Shown here: piece by piece, positions 36,163 through 44,704 of the stretch
How the letters are laid out: every line of letters starts with the position of its first letter
Position numbering within the stretch: position 1 is the first letter of the stretch
Assembly (NCBI GenBank): GCA_965279115.1
Contig: OZ257137.1
Location: 434,001-498,000 of the forward strand
Origin: JAEUOS01 sp965279115
GTDB lineage: Bacteria > Pseudomonadota > Gammaproteobacteria > Burkholderiales > JAEUOS01
Direction of reading: 5' to 3'
DNA: 64,000 bases
The notes under the pieces: generated by a model
The model's input: only the letters and a program-made list of their open reading frames with translations
What the model was told of the DNA's origin: nothing
Database searches by the model: none
Made by a program: the position numbers and the translations under genes

Positions 36163-37482
36163 ATGTCGCGCCCGTCTCCCACGCTCCTCGCCCTGGCGTT
36201 CGCCTGGCTTGCGCTTGGCGCACTGGCGGCCGCCTTGCCACCGGTCACCGACGTATGGCGCGTCGCCGGTCTGCTTGCGGCCGTGGCGATGGTCGCGGAC
36301 TGGCTGCTCGTCCGCGCGGATGCGGGCCTCACGGTCGAGCGCAGCCTGCCCGGCTCGTTGCCTGTCGGTGTGGCCGGCGAAGTCCAACTGTCGGTCGCCA
36401 ATCGCGGACGCCGCAACCTGCGCCTGACCCTGCATGACCACCATCCGGCCGAGGGCACTGCCGAGGGCCTGCCGCTTTCGCTTGCACTCCCGTCAGGCAA
36501 GGTGGCGCGCACCGTCTACCGGTTCACGCCGCTGCAACGCGGTGCCGCCAGCTTCGGCCTGTGCGACCTCAGGGTGCTGTCGCCGCTGCGCCTGTGGGAG
36601 CGCAAGATCCGATGCGGGACGCCCACGCCGGTGCGGGTGTTTCCCAACTTCGCGGCGCTCACGCGCTACGCGCTTTTCGCCACCGACAACCGCCTGTCGC
36701 AGATCGGCATCCTGACGCGCCGGCGTCGCGGCGAAGGGCTGGACTTCCACCAGTTGCGCGAGTACCGCGAGGGCGATTCGCAACGCCAGATCGACTGGAA
36801 CGCTACTTCGCGCATGCGCCGCCTGATCACCCGCGAATATCGCGAGGAACGCGACCAGCAGATCGTGTTCCTGATCGACTGCGGCCGGCGCATGTCGGCC
36901 AGCGACACCGACGCGCGCCACCTGCGCCATTTCGACCATGTGTTGAACGCCGCCCTGCTGCTGGGCTATGTGAGCCTGCGCCAGGGCGATGCCGTCGGCT
37001 ACATGACCTTTGGCACCGCATCGCCGCGCTTCCTCGCCCCGCGCAAGTCGGGCGCCACCGTCAACCTGCTGCTGGCGGGCCTCTACGACATCCAGCCCGG
37101 CCTGATGATGCCCGACTACTACCAGGCGGCACTGGATTGCTCGAAGCGCCTGTCGCGCCGCGCCCTGGTGATCATCCTCACCAACCTGCGCGACGAGGAC
37201 GACGACGAACTCGCCCCCGCCCTGAAGCTGCTCTCCGCCCGGCACCTGGTAATGCTGGCGTCGCTGCGCGAACCGTCCCTCGATGAAACCCTTGCGCGCC
37301 CGGTCACCGGCCAGGACAGTGCCCTCACCTATGCCGCCGCGCTCGACTACCGCGAGGAGCGCAACCGCGCCTTGAAGCGCGTCCAGCTGGGTGGCGCGCA
37401 GGTACTTGATGTCACGCCGAATTCGCTGCCGGTGGCGCTGGTGAACCGCTACCTGGAGATCAAGCGCGCCGGGATGCTTTGA
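36163..37482 (+). CDS. DUF58 domain protein (VWA-like MoxR partner)
   Basis: A 439-residue protein. Two N-terminal hydrophobic helices (about 5-25 and 35-50) anchor a beta-rich extracytoplasmic region, then the DUF58 signature RRRGEGLDFHQLREYREGDS (about 190-208) is followed by RQIDWNATSRMRRLITREY and a VWA-like fold with a FLIDCGRRMSASDTD metal-binding-type loop and VIILTNLRDEDDD. It follows MoxR by 28 bases and is the usual partner. ATG 36163 gives a sensible membrane start; the MoxR stop precedes it. Confidence 0.88.
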   Translation: MSRPSPTLLALAFAWLALGALAAALPPVTDVWRVAGLLAAVAMVADWLLVRADAGLTVERSLPGSLPVGVAGEVQLSVANRGRRNLRLTLHDHHPAEGTAEGLPLSLALPSGKVARTVYRFTPLQRGAASFGLCDLRVLSPLRLWERKIRCGTPTPVRVFPNFAALTRYALFATDNRLSQIGILTRRRRGEGLDFHQLREYREGDSQRQIDWNATSRMRRLITREYREERDQQIVFLIDCGRRMSASDTDARHLRHFDHVLNAALLLGYVSLRQGDAVGYMTFGTASPRFLAPRKSGATVNLLLAGLYDIQPGLMMPDYYQAALDCSKRLSRRALVIILTNLRDEDDDELAPALKLLSARHLVMLASLREPSLDETLARPVTGQDSALTYAAALDYREERNRALKRVQLGGAQVLDVTPNSLPVALVNRYLEIKRAGML

Positions 37483-37483
37483 G

Positions 37484-38104
37484 ATGGCAGGAACCAACAA
37501 TCCATACGCCCCGCCGCAGGCCGACTTGTCCGGCGGCGGCTTGCGCGACGCCCTGTTCAGGGATGGCAAGGTCCTGGTTGCCGCGCGCGATGCCGCCTTT
37601 CCGGCACGCTGTATCCGCTGCAACGCCGCCACCGGTACCCGGACCTATTCGCGCAAGCTCAGCTGGACACCCCCCGGCTGGTCCGGCCTGTATGCGCTCG
37701 GGCTGCTCATGCCGGTGCATCCGGCCTTTGGCCTGGGCTTGCTGGCCGCATTGATCATGACAAACGTGAAGCGCAGGTCAGCCGAGGTGGAGTACCCGCT
37801 GTGCGCCCGCCACGCACGCCGGCTCGAGGTAGGACGCATCGTGCTCTGCGGCGGCATCGCCGTCATGCTGCCGCTGTTTGCATGGGCCTTCATGAGCCTG
37901 GGAGGCACAACGCTTTACTACCGATTGCCTCCGGAAGCCGCGATGGCAGTATTCGCATGCGTGTTTCCGTGGGGGATTTTCGTGGGGCTCTCCAACCGCA
38001 CCATCATCGCAAAGAAAATCACCGACACGACGCTTCACCTGGGGGGCTGCGGCGACGCCTTCCTCGCTTCGCTGCCGACGCTGGCGGCAACGAAGCGCGA
38101 TTGA
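37484..38104 (+). CDS. Hypothetical membrane protein with NPYA motif and CxxC
   Basis: A 206-residue protein starting one base after the DUF58 stop. An N-terminal NNPYAPPQADLSGGG motif resembles that of the first RDD protein in the cluster. Cys43 and Cys46 (ARCIRCNA) and Cys104 (YPLCARHARR) could form a zinc ribbon. Hydrophobic helices lie at about 70-90, 120-140 and 150-170. I do not recognise a family. Its stop TGA abuts the stop of the convergent aorC-like gene, so the two transcription units meet exactly end to end. Confidence 0.75.
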   Translation: MAGTNNPYAPPQADLSGGGLRDALFRDGKVLVAARDAAFPARCIRCNAATGTRTYSRKLSWTPPGWSGLYALGLLMPVHPAFGLGLLAALIMTNVKRRSAEVEYPLCARHARRLEVGRIVLCGGIAVMLPLFAWAFMSLGGTTLYYRLPPEAAMAVFACVFPWGIFVGLSNRTIIAKKITDTTLHLGGCGDAFLASLPTLAATKRD

Positions 38105-39361
38105 TCAACCAGCCGCCGCCTGCGCGGTGGCGAGATAAGCCTCCATCACCCGCGTCGGATCCGCCTTGAGTTTGGCCTTCCAGGGACCCAGCTTCGCGCG
38201 GGTCTGGATCAGGCCGCGCAGCGCGCCCACATGGTCGGTCAGGCCCAGCGAGGTGGCGCCGATGAGGTGATCGCCCTTGAACTCCAGGCGCAGGTACTTG
38301 AAGGCCGCCTCGTCCTTGAGCTCGGCGAATTCGCCGCCCTCCGCCGGCGTCGCCCCCCACCACTGCCCGAACGAGGATGAGATCAGCCCGAGGGTGTCGA
38401 GCACGTTCATCGACAGGCTGCCGGAGGAACGCGCCGAGCGTCCCGCCATATTGAGCGCCGCAATGCGCGACTCGTCGGCCGCCACCGGCTGGATCGCGTT
38501 GACGGTCTTCTTGCCGGTGGAAAAATCGAGCGACTGCGAAACATCACCGGCCGCATACACGCCGGGCACGCTGGTCTGCATGGTCTCGTCGACCAGCACG
38601 CCTTCCTCGCAGGCGATGCCGCTACCGTCGAGAAAGCCGATATTTGGCTTGACGCCGGTGGCCGAGATGATGAGGTCGGTCTCGATCACGCTGCCGTTGG
38701 AAAGCTTCACCCGCATGTGGGCGCCGGCCGCTTCGATCGCCTCGGCTCTTGCATTGACATGCACGCGGATGCCCTGTTTCTCGCACCAGGTCTTGATGAG
38801 CCCGCCCGCGCCTTCGGTCATCATGCGCGGCACCATGCGGTTGCCGGCCTCCACCACGGTGAGCTCGACACCGCGCGCGGCCAGCGACTCCATGATGATG
38901 CAGCCGATGAAACCGGCGCCCAGTTGCAGGACCCGCGCGCCCTTGGGCGTTTTCTGCATGATCCAGCGCGCGTCTTCGAGCGTCCAGCATGGATGCACAT
39001 TGGGCAGGTCGATGCCGGGAATCGGCGGCGCCATCGGCCGCGATCCGGTGGCGATGAGCAGGCGGTCATAGGGCAGCGACTGGCCGTTGGTCAGGCGTAC
39101 CGTCTTGAGCTTGGTATCGACGGCTTCGGCGCGGGCACAAAGCAGGTTGATGCCCTGTTCAGCCCAATGCCGCTCGCCCTTGCGCAGCCAGGTGCCGCGC
39201 TCGTCGATGTTGCCGATGAGCAGGTAGGGAATCGCCATGCGGGAATACGGCGGCACCGGCTCGTCACCGATGAGGGTGATGCTATCCCGGGGGGCCGCCT
39301 TGCGGAGGGTTTCGGCGGCGATGACGCCGGCGGGGCCGTTGCCGATGATGACGTGATGCAT
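38105..39361 (-). CDS. aorC: FAD/NAD(P)-dependent oxidoreductase, AorC-like
   Basis: A 418-residue pyridine-nucleotide disulfide-oxidoreductase-fold flavoprotein like the nitrite-reductase NirB N-terminus. The FAD motif is VIIGNGPAGVIAAETLRK (about 4-21), the NAD(P) motif is VLQLGAGFIGCIIMESLAAR, and the second FAD motif is TSVPGVYAAGDVSQS. In Aromatoleum aromaticum the aldehyde oxidoreductase has an analogous third subunit, AorC, that couples the ferredoxin to NAD(P)H. Here it follows the catalytic and ferredoxin genes in the same order, but an intrinsic terminator lies just upstream (see 39388), so it may be made in lower amounts. The symbol is by gene-order analogy. Confidence 0.8.
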   Translation of the reverse strand: MHHVIIGNGPAGVIAAETLRKAAPRDSITLIGDEPVPPYSRMAIPYLLIGNIDERGTWLRKGERHWAEQGINLLCARAEAVDTKLKTVRLTNGQSLPYDRLLIATGSRPMAPPIPGIDLPNVHPCWTLEDARWIMQKTPKGARVLQLGAGFIGCIIMESLAARGVELTVVEAGNRMVPRMMTEGAGGLIKTWCEKQGIRVHVNARAEAIEAAGAHMRVKLSNGSVIETDLIISATGVKPNIGFLDGSGIACEEGVLVDETMQTSVPGVYAAGDVSQSLDFSTGKKTVNAIQPVAADESRIAALNMAGRSARSSGSLSMNVLDTLGLISSSFGQWWGATPAEGGEFAELKDEAAFKYLRLEFKGDHLIGATSLGLTDHVGALRGLIQTRAKLGPWKAKLKADPTRVMEAYLATAQAAAG

Positions 39362-39387
39362 GTGGAACCTCGAATGTGCAACAGACG

Positions 39388-39420
39388 ATAAAAAGGGGCG
39401 ATGTCTTGCAACACCGCCCC
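39388..39420 (-). terminator. Intrinsic terminator inside the aor operon (before aorC)
   Basis: On the minus strand GGGGCG and CGCCCC form the outer stem of a hairpin with a 14-base centre that can pair further (TGT with ACA), followed by TTTTT. It lies between the aorB-like stop (39443) and the aorC-like start (39361). It would stop or reduce transcription into aorC. Confidence 0.8.
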
Positions 39421-39442
39421 TCGCCTTACGGTTTCAAGCGGC

Positions 39443-41290
39443 CTACAGTCCCAGGCGGGCCTGCGTTTCCGCAGTCGGCTTGCCGCCGGTATCCCAGCCG
39501 CGCAGCTGGTAGTACTCGGGCAGCATCTTGTCGAGCCCGGACACCAGGCCCTTGGCGGGACCGGTCTTGGCCGGTTCCTTGAGCAGGCGCTCGGGCAGGG
39601 TGTCGTCCTTCTCGGTGAAGCCGGCGGCATTGTTGAACTGGCGCTCCATGTTCCAGATGCGCTCGCCCACCACGCCCAGGTTTTCCACCGACCAGTCGCC
39701 CTCGCAGGCGGCCGCGAGTTGCGGCGAGAGGTCCTGGAGCGTCCAGGCGAAGGTGGTGAAGATGCAGGTGCCGGAGGAGTCGAAAGCCGCGGTGGCGTCC
39801 TGGAAGGCCTTGACCAGACCGGCCTTGCCCTCGGTGACCAGCGGATCGGTCTTGACCGGAATACCCAGAACTTCGGAGGCCACGGTGTAGCCGCGCAGGT
39901 GGCAGGCGCCGCGGTTGGAGGTGGCGTAGGCCAGGCCCATGCCCTGGATGCCGCGCCCGTCGTAGGCAGGGAATTCCTGGCCCTTGACCGACATCGACAG
40001 GTTGGGATGCCCGTACTTGGCCGTGAGCCGCTTGGAGCCCATGCCGATTTCCTTGCCGAAGCCTTCGCCACGGGCGACCTGCTCGGCGAAGAAGGTGAGC
40101 GCCTTGGCCGAACCGAACGGTGCCTCGATGCCAAGTTGTTCCTTGGTGAGCACACCCATTTCGTAGAGCTCCATCACCGCCCCGACGGTCGCGCCGAAGG
40201 AGATGGGATCGAAAGCGTCCTCGTTGCAGATGAAGTTGGCGTAGGTCAGCGCCTCGAGGTCGTTGACCCCGTTGGCAGATCCCAGCGCCCAGGCAGCTTC
40301 GTACTCCAGGCCACCGGAGGCGCCCCAGTACTCGGGCTTGTTCACCACCGTGTAGTGGGTCTCGTCGATCTTGGAGATGCGGCCACAGGCGATGGTGCAG
40401 CCGAAGCAGGCCTGGTTGTTGACCAGGTTGGGCTTGCCGTCGGTCTTGCGCGGCGCATGCATGGCTTCGGCCGAGATGTCCTTCGCGCCCTCGAACTGGA
40501 TGTCCTTGTGGTTGCGCGTGGGCATGGCGCCGATCTCGTTGATCACGTTCATCAGCACCTGGGTGCCGAACTTCGGCAGGCCCTGGCCAGTGACGGCGTT
40601 GTCGGCGAGCACTTTCTTGGCGGCCTTGGTAGCCGCCATGAAGGCCTTGGGATCCTTGATGCCCGAAACACCGATGGTGCCGCGCACGGTGATGGCCTTG
40701 AGGTTCTTCGATCCCATCACCGTGCCGACGCCGGAGCGGCCGGCGGCGCGATGGAGGTCATTGACCACGCAGGCGAACAGCGCGCCGGTTTCGCCGGCAC
40801 GGCCGATCGAGGACACGCGCATCAGCGGATCCTGGTGCTTTTTCTTGAGCGTCTCTTCGGTGACCCAGGTGGTCTTGCCCCAGAGGTCGGCGGCATCCAG
40901 CAGTTCTGCCTTGTCGTTCTGGATGTTGAGGTAAACCGGCTTGGCCGACTTGCCCTCGAAAATGATCATGTCCCAGCCGGCCATTTTCAGCTCGGCGCCC
41001 CAGTAGCCGCCCGAGTTGGAGCAGGCAATGGCGCCGGTGAGCGGGCCCTTGGTGATGACGGAATAGCGCCCGCCAGTGGAGGCCATCGTGCCGGTGAGCG
41101 GGCCGGTGGCGAAGATCAGCTTGTTGTCGGCCGACAGCGGATCGACCTTGGGGTCGACTTCACTGACGAAATACTTGGTGGCGAGACCGCGCTGCCCGAG
41201 GTACTTCTTTGCCCAATCCATGTTGAGCGGCTCGGAGGTGCAAGTGCCCTTGGAAAGGTTGACGCGCAACAGTTTTTTTGCCCAGGTCAT
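39443..41290 (-). CDS. aorB: Aldehyde:ferredoxin oxidoreductase family, tungsten catalytic subunit (AorB-like)
   Basis: A 615-residue enzyme of the AOR family that oxidises aldehydes to carboxylic acids (or the reverse) at a tungsten-bis-pyranopterin site with a 4Fe-4S cluster. Seen are the N-terminal AKKLLRVNLSKGTCTSEPL strand, pterin-binding FATGPLTGTMASTGGRYSV, HRAAGRSGVGTVMGSKNLK, and the cluster cysteines in QACFGCTIACGR with a distant Cys in SSGTCIFTTF. The combination with a polyferredoxin and FAD subunit matches Aromatoleum AorABC. Metal (W rather than Mo) is inferred from the family. An aromatic aldehyde is a plausible substrate given the aromatic catabolism genes nearby. Confidence 0.9.
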   Translation of the reverse strand: MTWAKKLLRVNLSKGTCTSEPLNMDWAKKYLGQRGLATKYFVSEVDPKVDPLSADNKLIFATGPLTGTMASTGGRYSVITKGPLTGAIACSNSGGYWGAELKMAGWDMIIFEGKSAKPVYLNIQNDKAELLDAADLWGKTTWVTEETLKKKHQDPLMRVSSIGRAGETGALFACVVNDLHRAAGRSGVGTVMGSKNLKAITVRGTIGVSGIKDPKAFMAATKAAKKVLADNAVTGQGLPKFGTQVLMNVINEIGAMPTRNHKDIQFEGAKDISAEAMHAPRKTDGKPNLVNNQACFGCTIACGRISKIDETHYTVVNKPEYWGASGGLEYEAAWALGSANGVNDLEALTYANFICNEDAFDPISFGATVGAVMELYEMGVLTKEQLGIEAPFGSAKALTFFAEQVARGEGFGKEIGMGSKRLTAKYGHPNLSMSVKGQEFPAYDGRGIQGMGLAYATSNRGACHLRGYTVASEVLGIPVKTDPLVTEGKAGLVKAFQDATAAFDSSGTCIFTTFAWTLQDLSPQLAAACEGDWSVENLGVVGERIWNMERQFNNAAGFTEKDDTLPERLLKEPAKTGPAKGLVSGLDKMLPEYYQLRGWDTGGKPTAETQARLGL

Positions 41291-41310
41291 GTTTTTCTCC
41301 TTCGTCTCGT

Positions 41311-41787
41311 TCAGCCGGCCTTGGGGGCGTTGTCAAGCTTGGCGGCCCATTGCTTCATGCGCTCAAGTCCGGTCCAGTCCGCGTCCACATAGGTGATGGC
41401 GCCGGTGGGGCAGGCGTCCGCGCAGGCGGGGTCACCGCCGCACAGGTCGCACTTCTGCACCTTGCCGGTGTCCTGCACATAGTTGACGGTACCGAACGGG
41501 CAGGAAATGGTGCACACCTTGCAGCCGACACACACATCGTCGATCACCACCTTGGCGCCGGTGTTCTTGTCGACCTTGATGGCCTCCACCGGGCAGGCGT
41601 GCATGCACCAGGCTTCATCGCACTGGGTGCAGGTGTAGGGCACCTTGCGTCCGGTATGGTGGAAATCGAACACCTTGATGCGCGATTTCGCGGTGTTGAA
41701 GGTGCCGTAGTTCTCGTAGGAACACGCCATTTCGCACTGCAAACAGCCGGTGCACTTGGCCGGGTCGATGTGTAGCGACTTCTGCAT
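41311..41787 (-). CDS. aorA: Polyferredoxin electron-transfer subunit (AorA-like)
   Basis: A 158-residue iron-sulfur protein with four cysteine groups, each like a 4Fe-4S binding site: CTGCLQCEMAC, CTQCDEAWCMHAC, CVGCKVCTISC and CDLCGGDPACADAC, each ending near a Pro. It would carry electrons between the tungsten subunit and the FAD subunit. It is first in the aor operon, 20 bases upstream of the catalytic gene. No signal peptide is seen, so the complex should be cytoplasmic. Confidence 0.92.
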   Translation of the reverse strand: MQKSLHIDPAKCTGCLQCEMACSYENYGTFNTAKSRIKVFDFHHTGRKVPYTCTQCDEAWCMHACPVEAIKVDKNTGAKVVIDDVCVGCKVCTISCPFGTVNYVQDTGKVQKCDLCGGDPACADACPTGAITYVDADWTGLERMKQWAAKLDNAPKAG

Positions 41788-41948
41788 GGAGCCTCCGTCC
41801 TTTTGTTCAATCCTGCGGGGTTGGTTGCCTCTATCCTTCAGCGGTAAAGTGTAGAACCAAGTGGGGACTTATGCAAACGCATTCCTAACCGCGCCGGTCG
41901 ATCCGCGTCACATTCCTGTCACGCGCAAAATGTCGCACCGCACCAACC

Positions 41949-41985
41949 GCGCAATTGCGCTGACGCCGGACAAAAAAGCTACGAT
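41949..41985 (+). promoter_or_regulatory. Palindrome and candidate promoter between aorA and the MoxR/CoxD-like gene
   Basis: The divergent gap of about 260 bases contains GCGCAATTGCGC (41949-41960), a perfect 12-base palindrome. It also holds a plus-strand promoter candidate TTGCGC (41956-41961), 18 bases, TACGAT (41980-41985). The overlap of palindrome and -35 box would suit control by a dimeric repressor. Regulation of the aor side cannot be read from the sequence. Confidence 0.35.
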
Positions 41986-42122
41986 GCAAACCCGGTAAGA
42001 TCGCCCCCGGCACTTTCGCTATCAGTCACGTTTGGGCAGGACTCATCATCATCGACGCCATCAAGCAACTACAGGAGCAACTGGCCGGCCGCGAATACGT
42101 CTGCGACGATCGCCTCGCCACC

Positions 42123-42944
42123 GTGCTCTACCTCTCCCGGCAAATGCGCCGCCCGCTATTCCTCGAAGGGGAGGCCGGCGTGGGCAAGACCGAACTGGCC
42201 AAGGTGCTGGCCGAGGTCGAAGACACGCAGCTGATCCGCCTGCAGTGCTACGAAGGCCTGGGGGTGGCCGAGGCCGCCTACGAATGGAACGCCGCGCGCC
42301 AGCTGATGGAAATCCGCATGGCCGAGGCCGCGCACGTTACCGACCGCGACGCAATCTCGCGCGACCTATACAGGCGCGAGATGCTGATCGAGCGCCCCCT
42401 GTTGCAGGCGCTCACCCAGCCGAAATCGCCGGTGCTCCTGATTGACGAACTCGACCGCGCCGACGAGCCCTTCGAGGCCTACCTGCTGGAACTGCTGGCC
42501 GAATACCAGATCACCGTTCCCGAACTGGGCACCATCAAGGCGATGTACCCGCCGATGGTGGTGATCACCTCCAACCGCACCCGCGAAATCCGCGACGCGT
42601 TGAAGCGCCGCTGCCTGTACCACTGGGTGGAGTTTCCCGACGCACGGCGCGAACTGGAAATCGTGCGCCGCAAGGCCCCGGGCGCCGCAGCCGCCATCTC
42701 GACCCAGGCAGTGGAGTTCGTCCAGCGCCTGCGCACGGTGGAGCTCTACAAGCTGCCCGGCGTGGCCGAGACCATCGACTGGGTCAATGCGTTGACTGCG
42801 CTCAACGTGCTCGCGCTCGACCCGGATTCGGTGCAGGACACGCTCGGCGTGCTGCTTAAGTACCAGGAAGACGTCGAGCGCGTGATGGAGGGTGAAGGCG
42901 CGCGGATTCTCGACGAACTGCGGGCGGCGGCGATCCTGCGCTGA
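42123..42944 (+). CDS. MoxR-family AAA+ ATPase, CoxD-like
   Basis: The listed GTG start gives 273 residues, but the frame is open upstream and encodes conserved N-terminal residues (QEQLAGREYVCDDRLATVL). The true start is probably one of three ATC codons at 42045-42053 following AGGA, a very rare start, or another non-ATG codon. Walker A is EGEAGVGKTELAKVLAE, Walker B is VLLIDELDRADEPFEA, and sensor 1 is VVITSNRTREIRDALKRRC. This CoxD-like subgroup works with a VWA protein (CoxE) in maturation or assembly of metalloenzymes. The CoxE-like gene lies at 45081, separated by 2.1 kb of unrelated sequence. It is divergent from the aor operon. Confidence 0.88.
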   Translation: MLYLSRQMRRPLFLEGEAGVGKTELAKVLAEVEDTQLIRLQCYEGLGVAEAAYEWNAARQLMEIRMAEAAHVTDRDAISRDLYRREMLIERPLLQALTQPKSPVLLIDELDRADEPFEAYLLELLAEYQITVPELGTIKAMYPPMVVITSNRTREIRDALKRRCLYHWVEFPDARRELEIVRRKAPGAAAAISTQAVEFVQRLRTVELYKLPGVAETIDWVNALTALNVLALDPDSVQDTLGVLLKYQEDVERVMEGEGARILDELRAAAILR

Positions 42945-43292
42945 GAATCCCCTGTTAGTGCATGCGGGTGATGGCGTGATGGTCATCACCTTGACGCAAG
43001 CCGCCGAATGCGATGAGATCGCGTAGGAAAACCTTTGATCGGCAAAGGAAGCCTCGCGGTTGCCTGCGCCGGAGGAGTTCGCGATATGCGTACCTGGGCC
43101 CTGTGTTTCCGACAGCCGCCGCGGACAGCGACTGGTCGCCGGCTTCGTTCGCGCGCGAGGGAGGATTTCGAGCGGACCGCGCAGGAAATCGATTCGTTCC
43201 GGTGCGCCACATGATCGCCCTGATACATCTGCGACGGTTCAGATCGGACGGGCGCGCTGCTGCCTGCCCGATCTGAAATCCAGGGCGCGCGC
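42945..43292. other. Gap between the CoxD-like gene and an orphan membrane protein gene
   Basis: This 348-base stretch has no supported gene. Short open frames exist on both strands, but none has recognisable conserved blocks or a convincing ribosome site. It marks the left boundary of the 2.1-kb segment that separates the CoxD-like and CoxE-like genes. Confidence 0.5.
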
Positions 43293-44558
43293 ATGAAAAT
43301 TCGGGCTATGACCTTCCTGCTCACCGCCGCCGCAGTGGCGGGGGCGGGCTATCCGTGGTACCGCGCGCTGACCATTCTTGGTTTGCGTGACGAACCGAAC
43401 GGCGAAATGCCGATTGAAATCGCATTCGCGCTCTGGATATTCGCCGGCATATTGTGCGCATCGTTGGCCTGCCGTCTGGCTATCGGGGTACTGGCGCGCA
43501 ACGGCACTTTCGGCCGGCAAGCGACGTCTGTCGAAACGGCATATCAGGCCCCCTCCGCGAGCGCCGACCCTGCATTCCAGCGCGACATGTGGGGCTTGGC
43601 GAAAGCGCTTCCGGCGGCCCGGCCGAAAGCGCGGCCCACACGACCGGAGATCGTCCCCACACCCGACCAGGCGGATGCGCTCGTGCCAAGTTTGGTGGCG
43701 GGATTGGGATGGATCGTGCTTGCCCTGTCGGTGGATCGTTTCGCACCGGCCTCCGAGCTCCCGGGTCCGGCAGCCGAGTTGCGGCTGGCCAGCGGGGTGG
43801 TGCTGGCGGTCCTGTTCAGTCTCGCGCTGACGCTGGCGTTCCGTCCGACGCACTTCGGCCACGTCGAAGAGAAGTCGCCAACGGCGCCCCCATGGCACCA
43901 CCGCCTGCAGATCGCCCAGCTGCTGACGGTGATCGCCGCATGCGCCTTTGTCGCCATACAGGGGCCGCTCGCGTCATTCGTCGCGTTGGGACATTCGCTT
44001 GCCGGCGTTCCGGCAATCGCGCTCGCGTTCATGCTGTGCGTCGCCGTCCCGGCAGGCGCGTTGATCGGCATATTCGTCTTCATTCCCATGGTCCTGTTGT
44101 GCGAGCTCGCATTCGTGCGACTGGACCGCCCCGCGACCCGCAAATTCTTTGCCCTGCACGATCCCCGTGAGTTTTTCCGCGCCATCGACTGGAGAGCCCG
44201 GCTGGTAGCCGGCACGGTCGGGCTGCTCGTGCCGTATTTCATCATCGATGATCGGTGGTTCCAGGTGTCCAGCACCGGAGACTTTGCGAGGCTTGCCTGG
44301 ATTTGGACCCTGTCCGGATTCTTTTGGGGCGCCGTAACGCTTTTCGTGATGGCACTGCTTACGGGCGCCATCAAGATGTCCCTGGAACCGCACGGCGAGA
44401 ATCGTGACGACGACATGCTTGGTTACGGTACGCGGGACCTACCAGCCCGCAACGAATCTCCGCCATCGCCTTCGGAAAGCGAGGATGGGGGTTCCAGTGA
44501 AGGTGGTTCCGCTGGCGACAGTGGCGGAGGCGGCGGCGGAGGTGGCGGGGGCTCGTAG
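43293..44558 (+). CDS. Orphan multi-pass membrane protein with poly-Gly C-terminus
   Basis: A 421-residue protein that I do not recognise. It has hydrophobic segments at roughly 5-25, 40-60, 130-150, 165-185, 210-235, 240-280 (VPAIALAFMLCVAVPAGALIG) and 335-375. A cytoplasmic or periplasmic segment around 80-125 is proline-rich. The tail from about 385 is acidic/serine-rich and ends in a run of glycines with serine, as in some TPM and DUF2207 membrane proteins. There is no homology to its neighbours and it splits a normally adjacent gene pair, so it may have been acquired horizontally. Function unknown. Confidence 0.7.
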   Translation: MKIRAMTFLLTAAAVAGAGYPWYRALTILGLRDEPNGEMPIEIAFALWIFAGILCASLACRLAIGVLARNGTFGRQATSVETAYQAPSASADPAFQRDMWGLAKALPAARPKARPTRPEIVPTPDQADALVPSLVAGLGWIVLALSVDRFAPASELPGPAAELRLASGVVLAVLFSLALTLAFRPTHFGHVEEKSPTAPPWHHRLQIAQLLTVIAACAFVAIQGPLASFVALGHSLAGVPAIALAFMLCVAVPAGALIGIFVFIPMVLLCELAFVRLDRPATRKFFALHDPREFFRAIDWRARLVAGTVGLLVPYFIIDDRWFQVSSTGDFARLAWIWTLSGFFWGAVTLFVMALLTGAIKMSLEPHGENRDDDMLGYGTRDLPARNESPPSPSESEDGGSSEGGSAGDSGGGGGGGGGGS

Positions 44559-44704
44559 TTCAATCAAATCGAGCGACGTTCATCGAGTGATTCGCCCGCC
44601 GAGAGGCGTCACTCGCGCTGCAAGTAGCGGAGGGAAACGACGCGCCGCTACGCGACGCATCGCCAAGGACAGCGGACCTACACGGCAAACCCGCGAGGTG
44701 GCAC

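Noticed and set aside
39401..41392. A 663-codon plus-strand open frame opposite the AOR catalytic gene
   Set aside because: It mirrors the AOR gene exactly, lacks family blocks and a ribosome site; the minus-strand AOR is certain.
43013..43276. Short open frame as a possible gene before the orphan membrane protein
   Set aside because: No conserved features, no clear ribosome site, and competing frames on the other strand.
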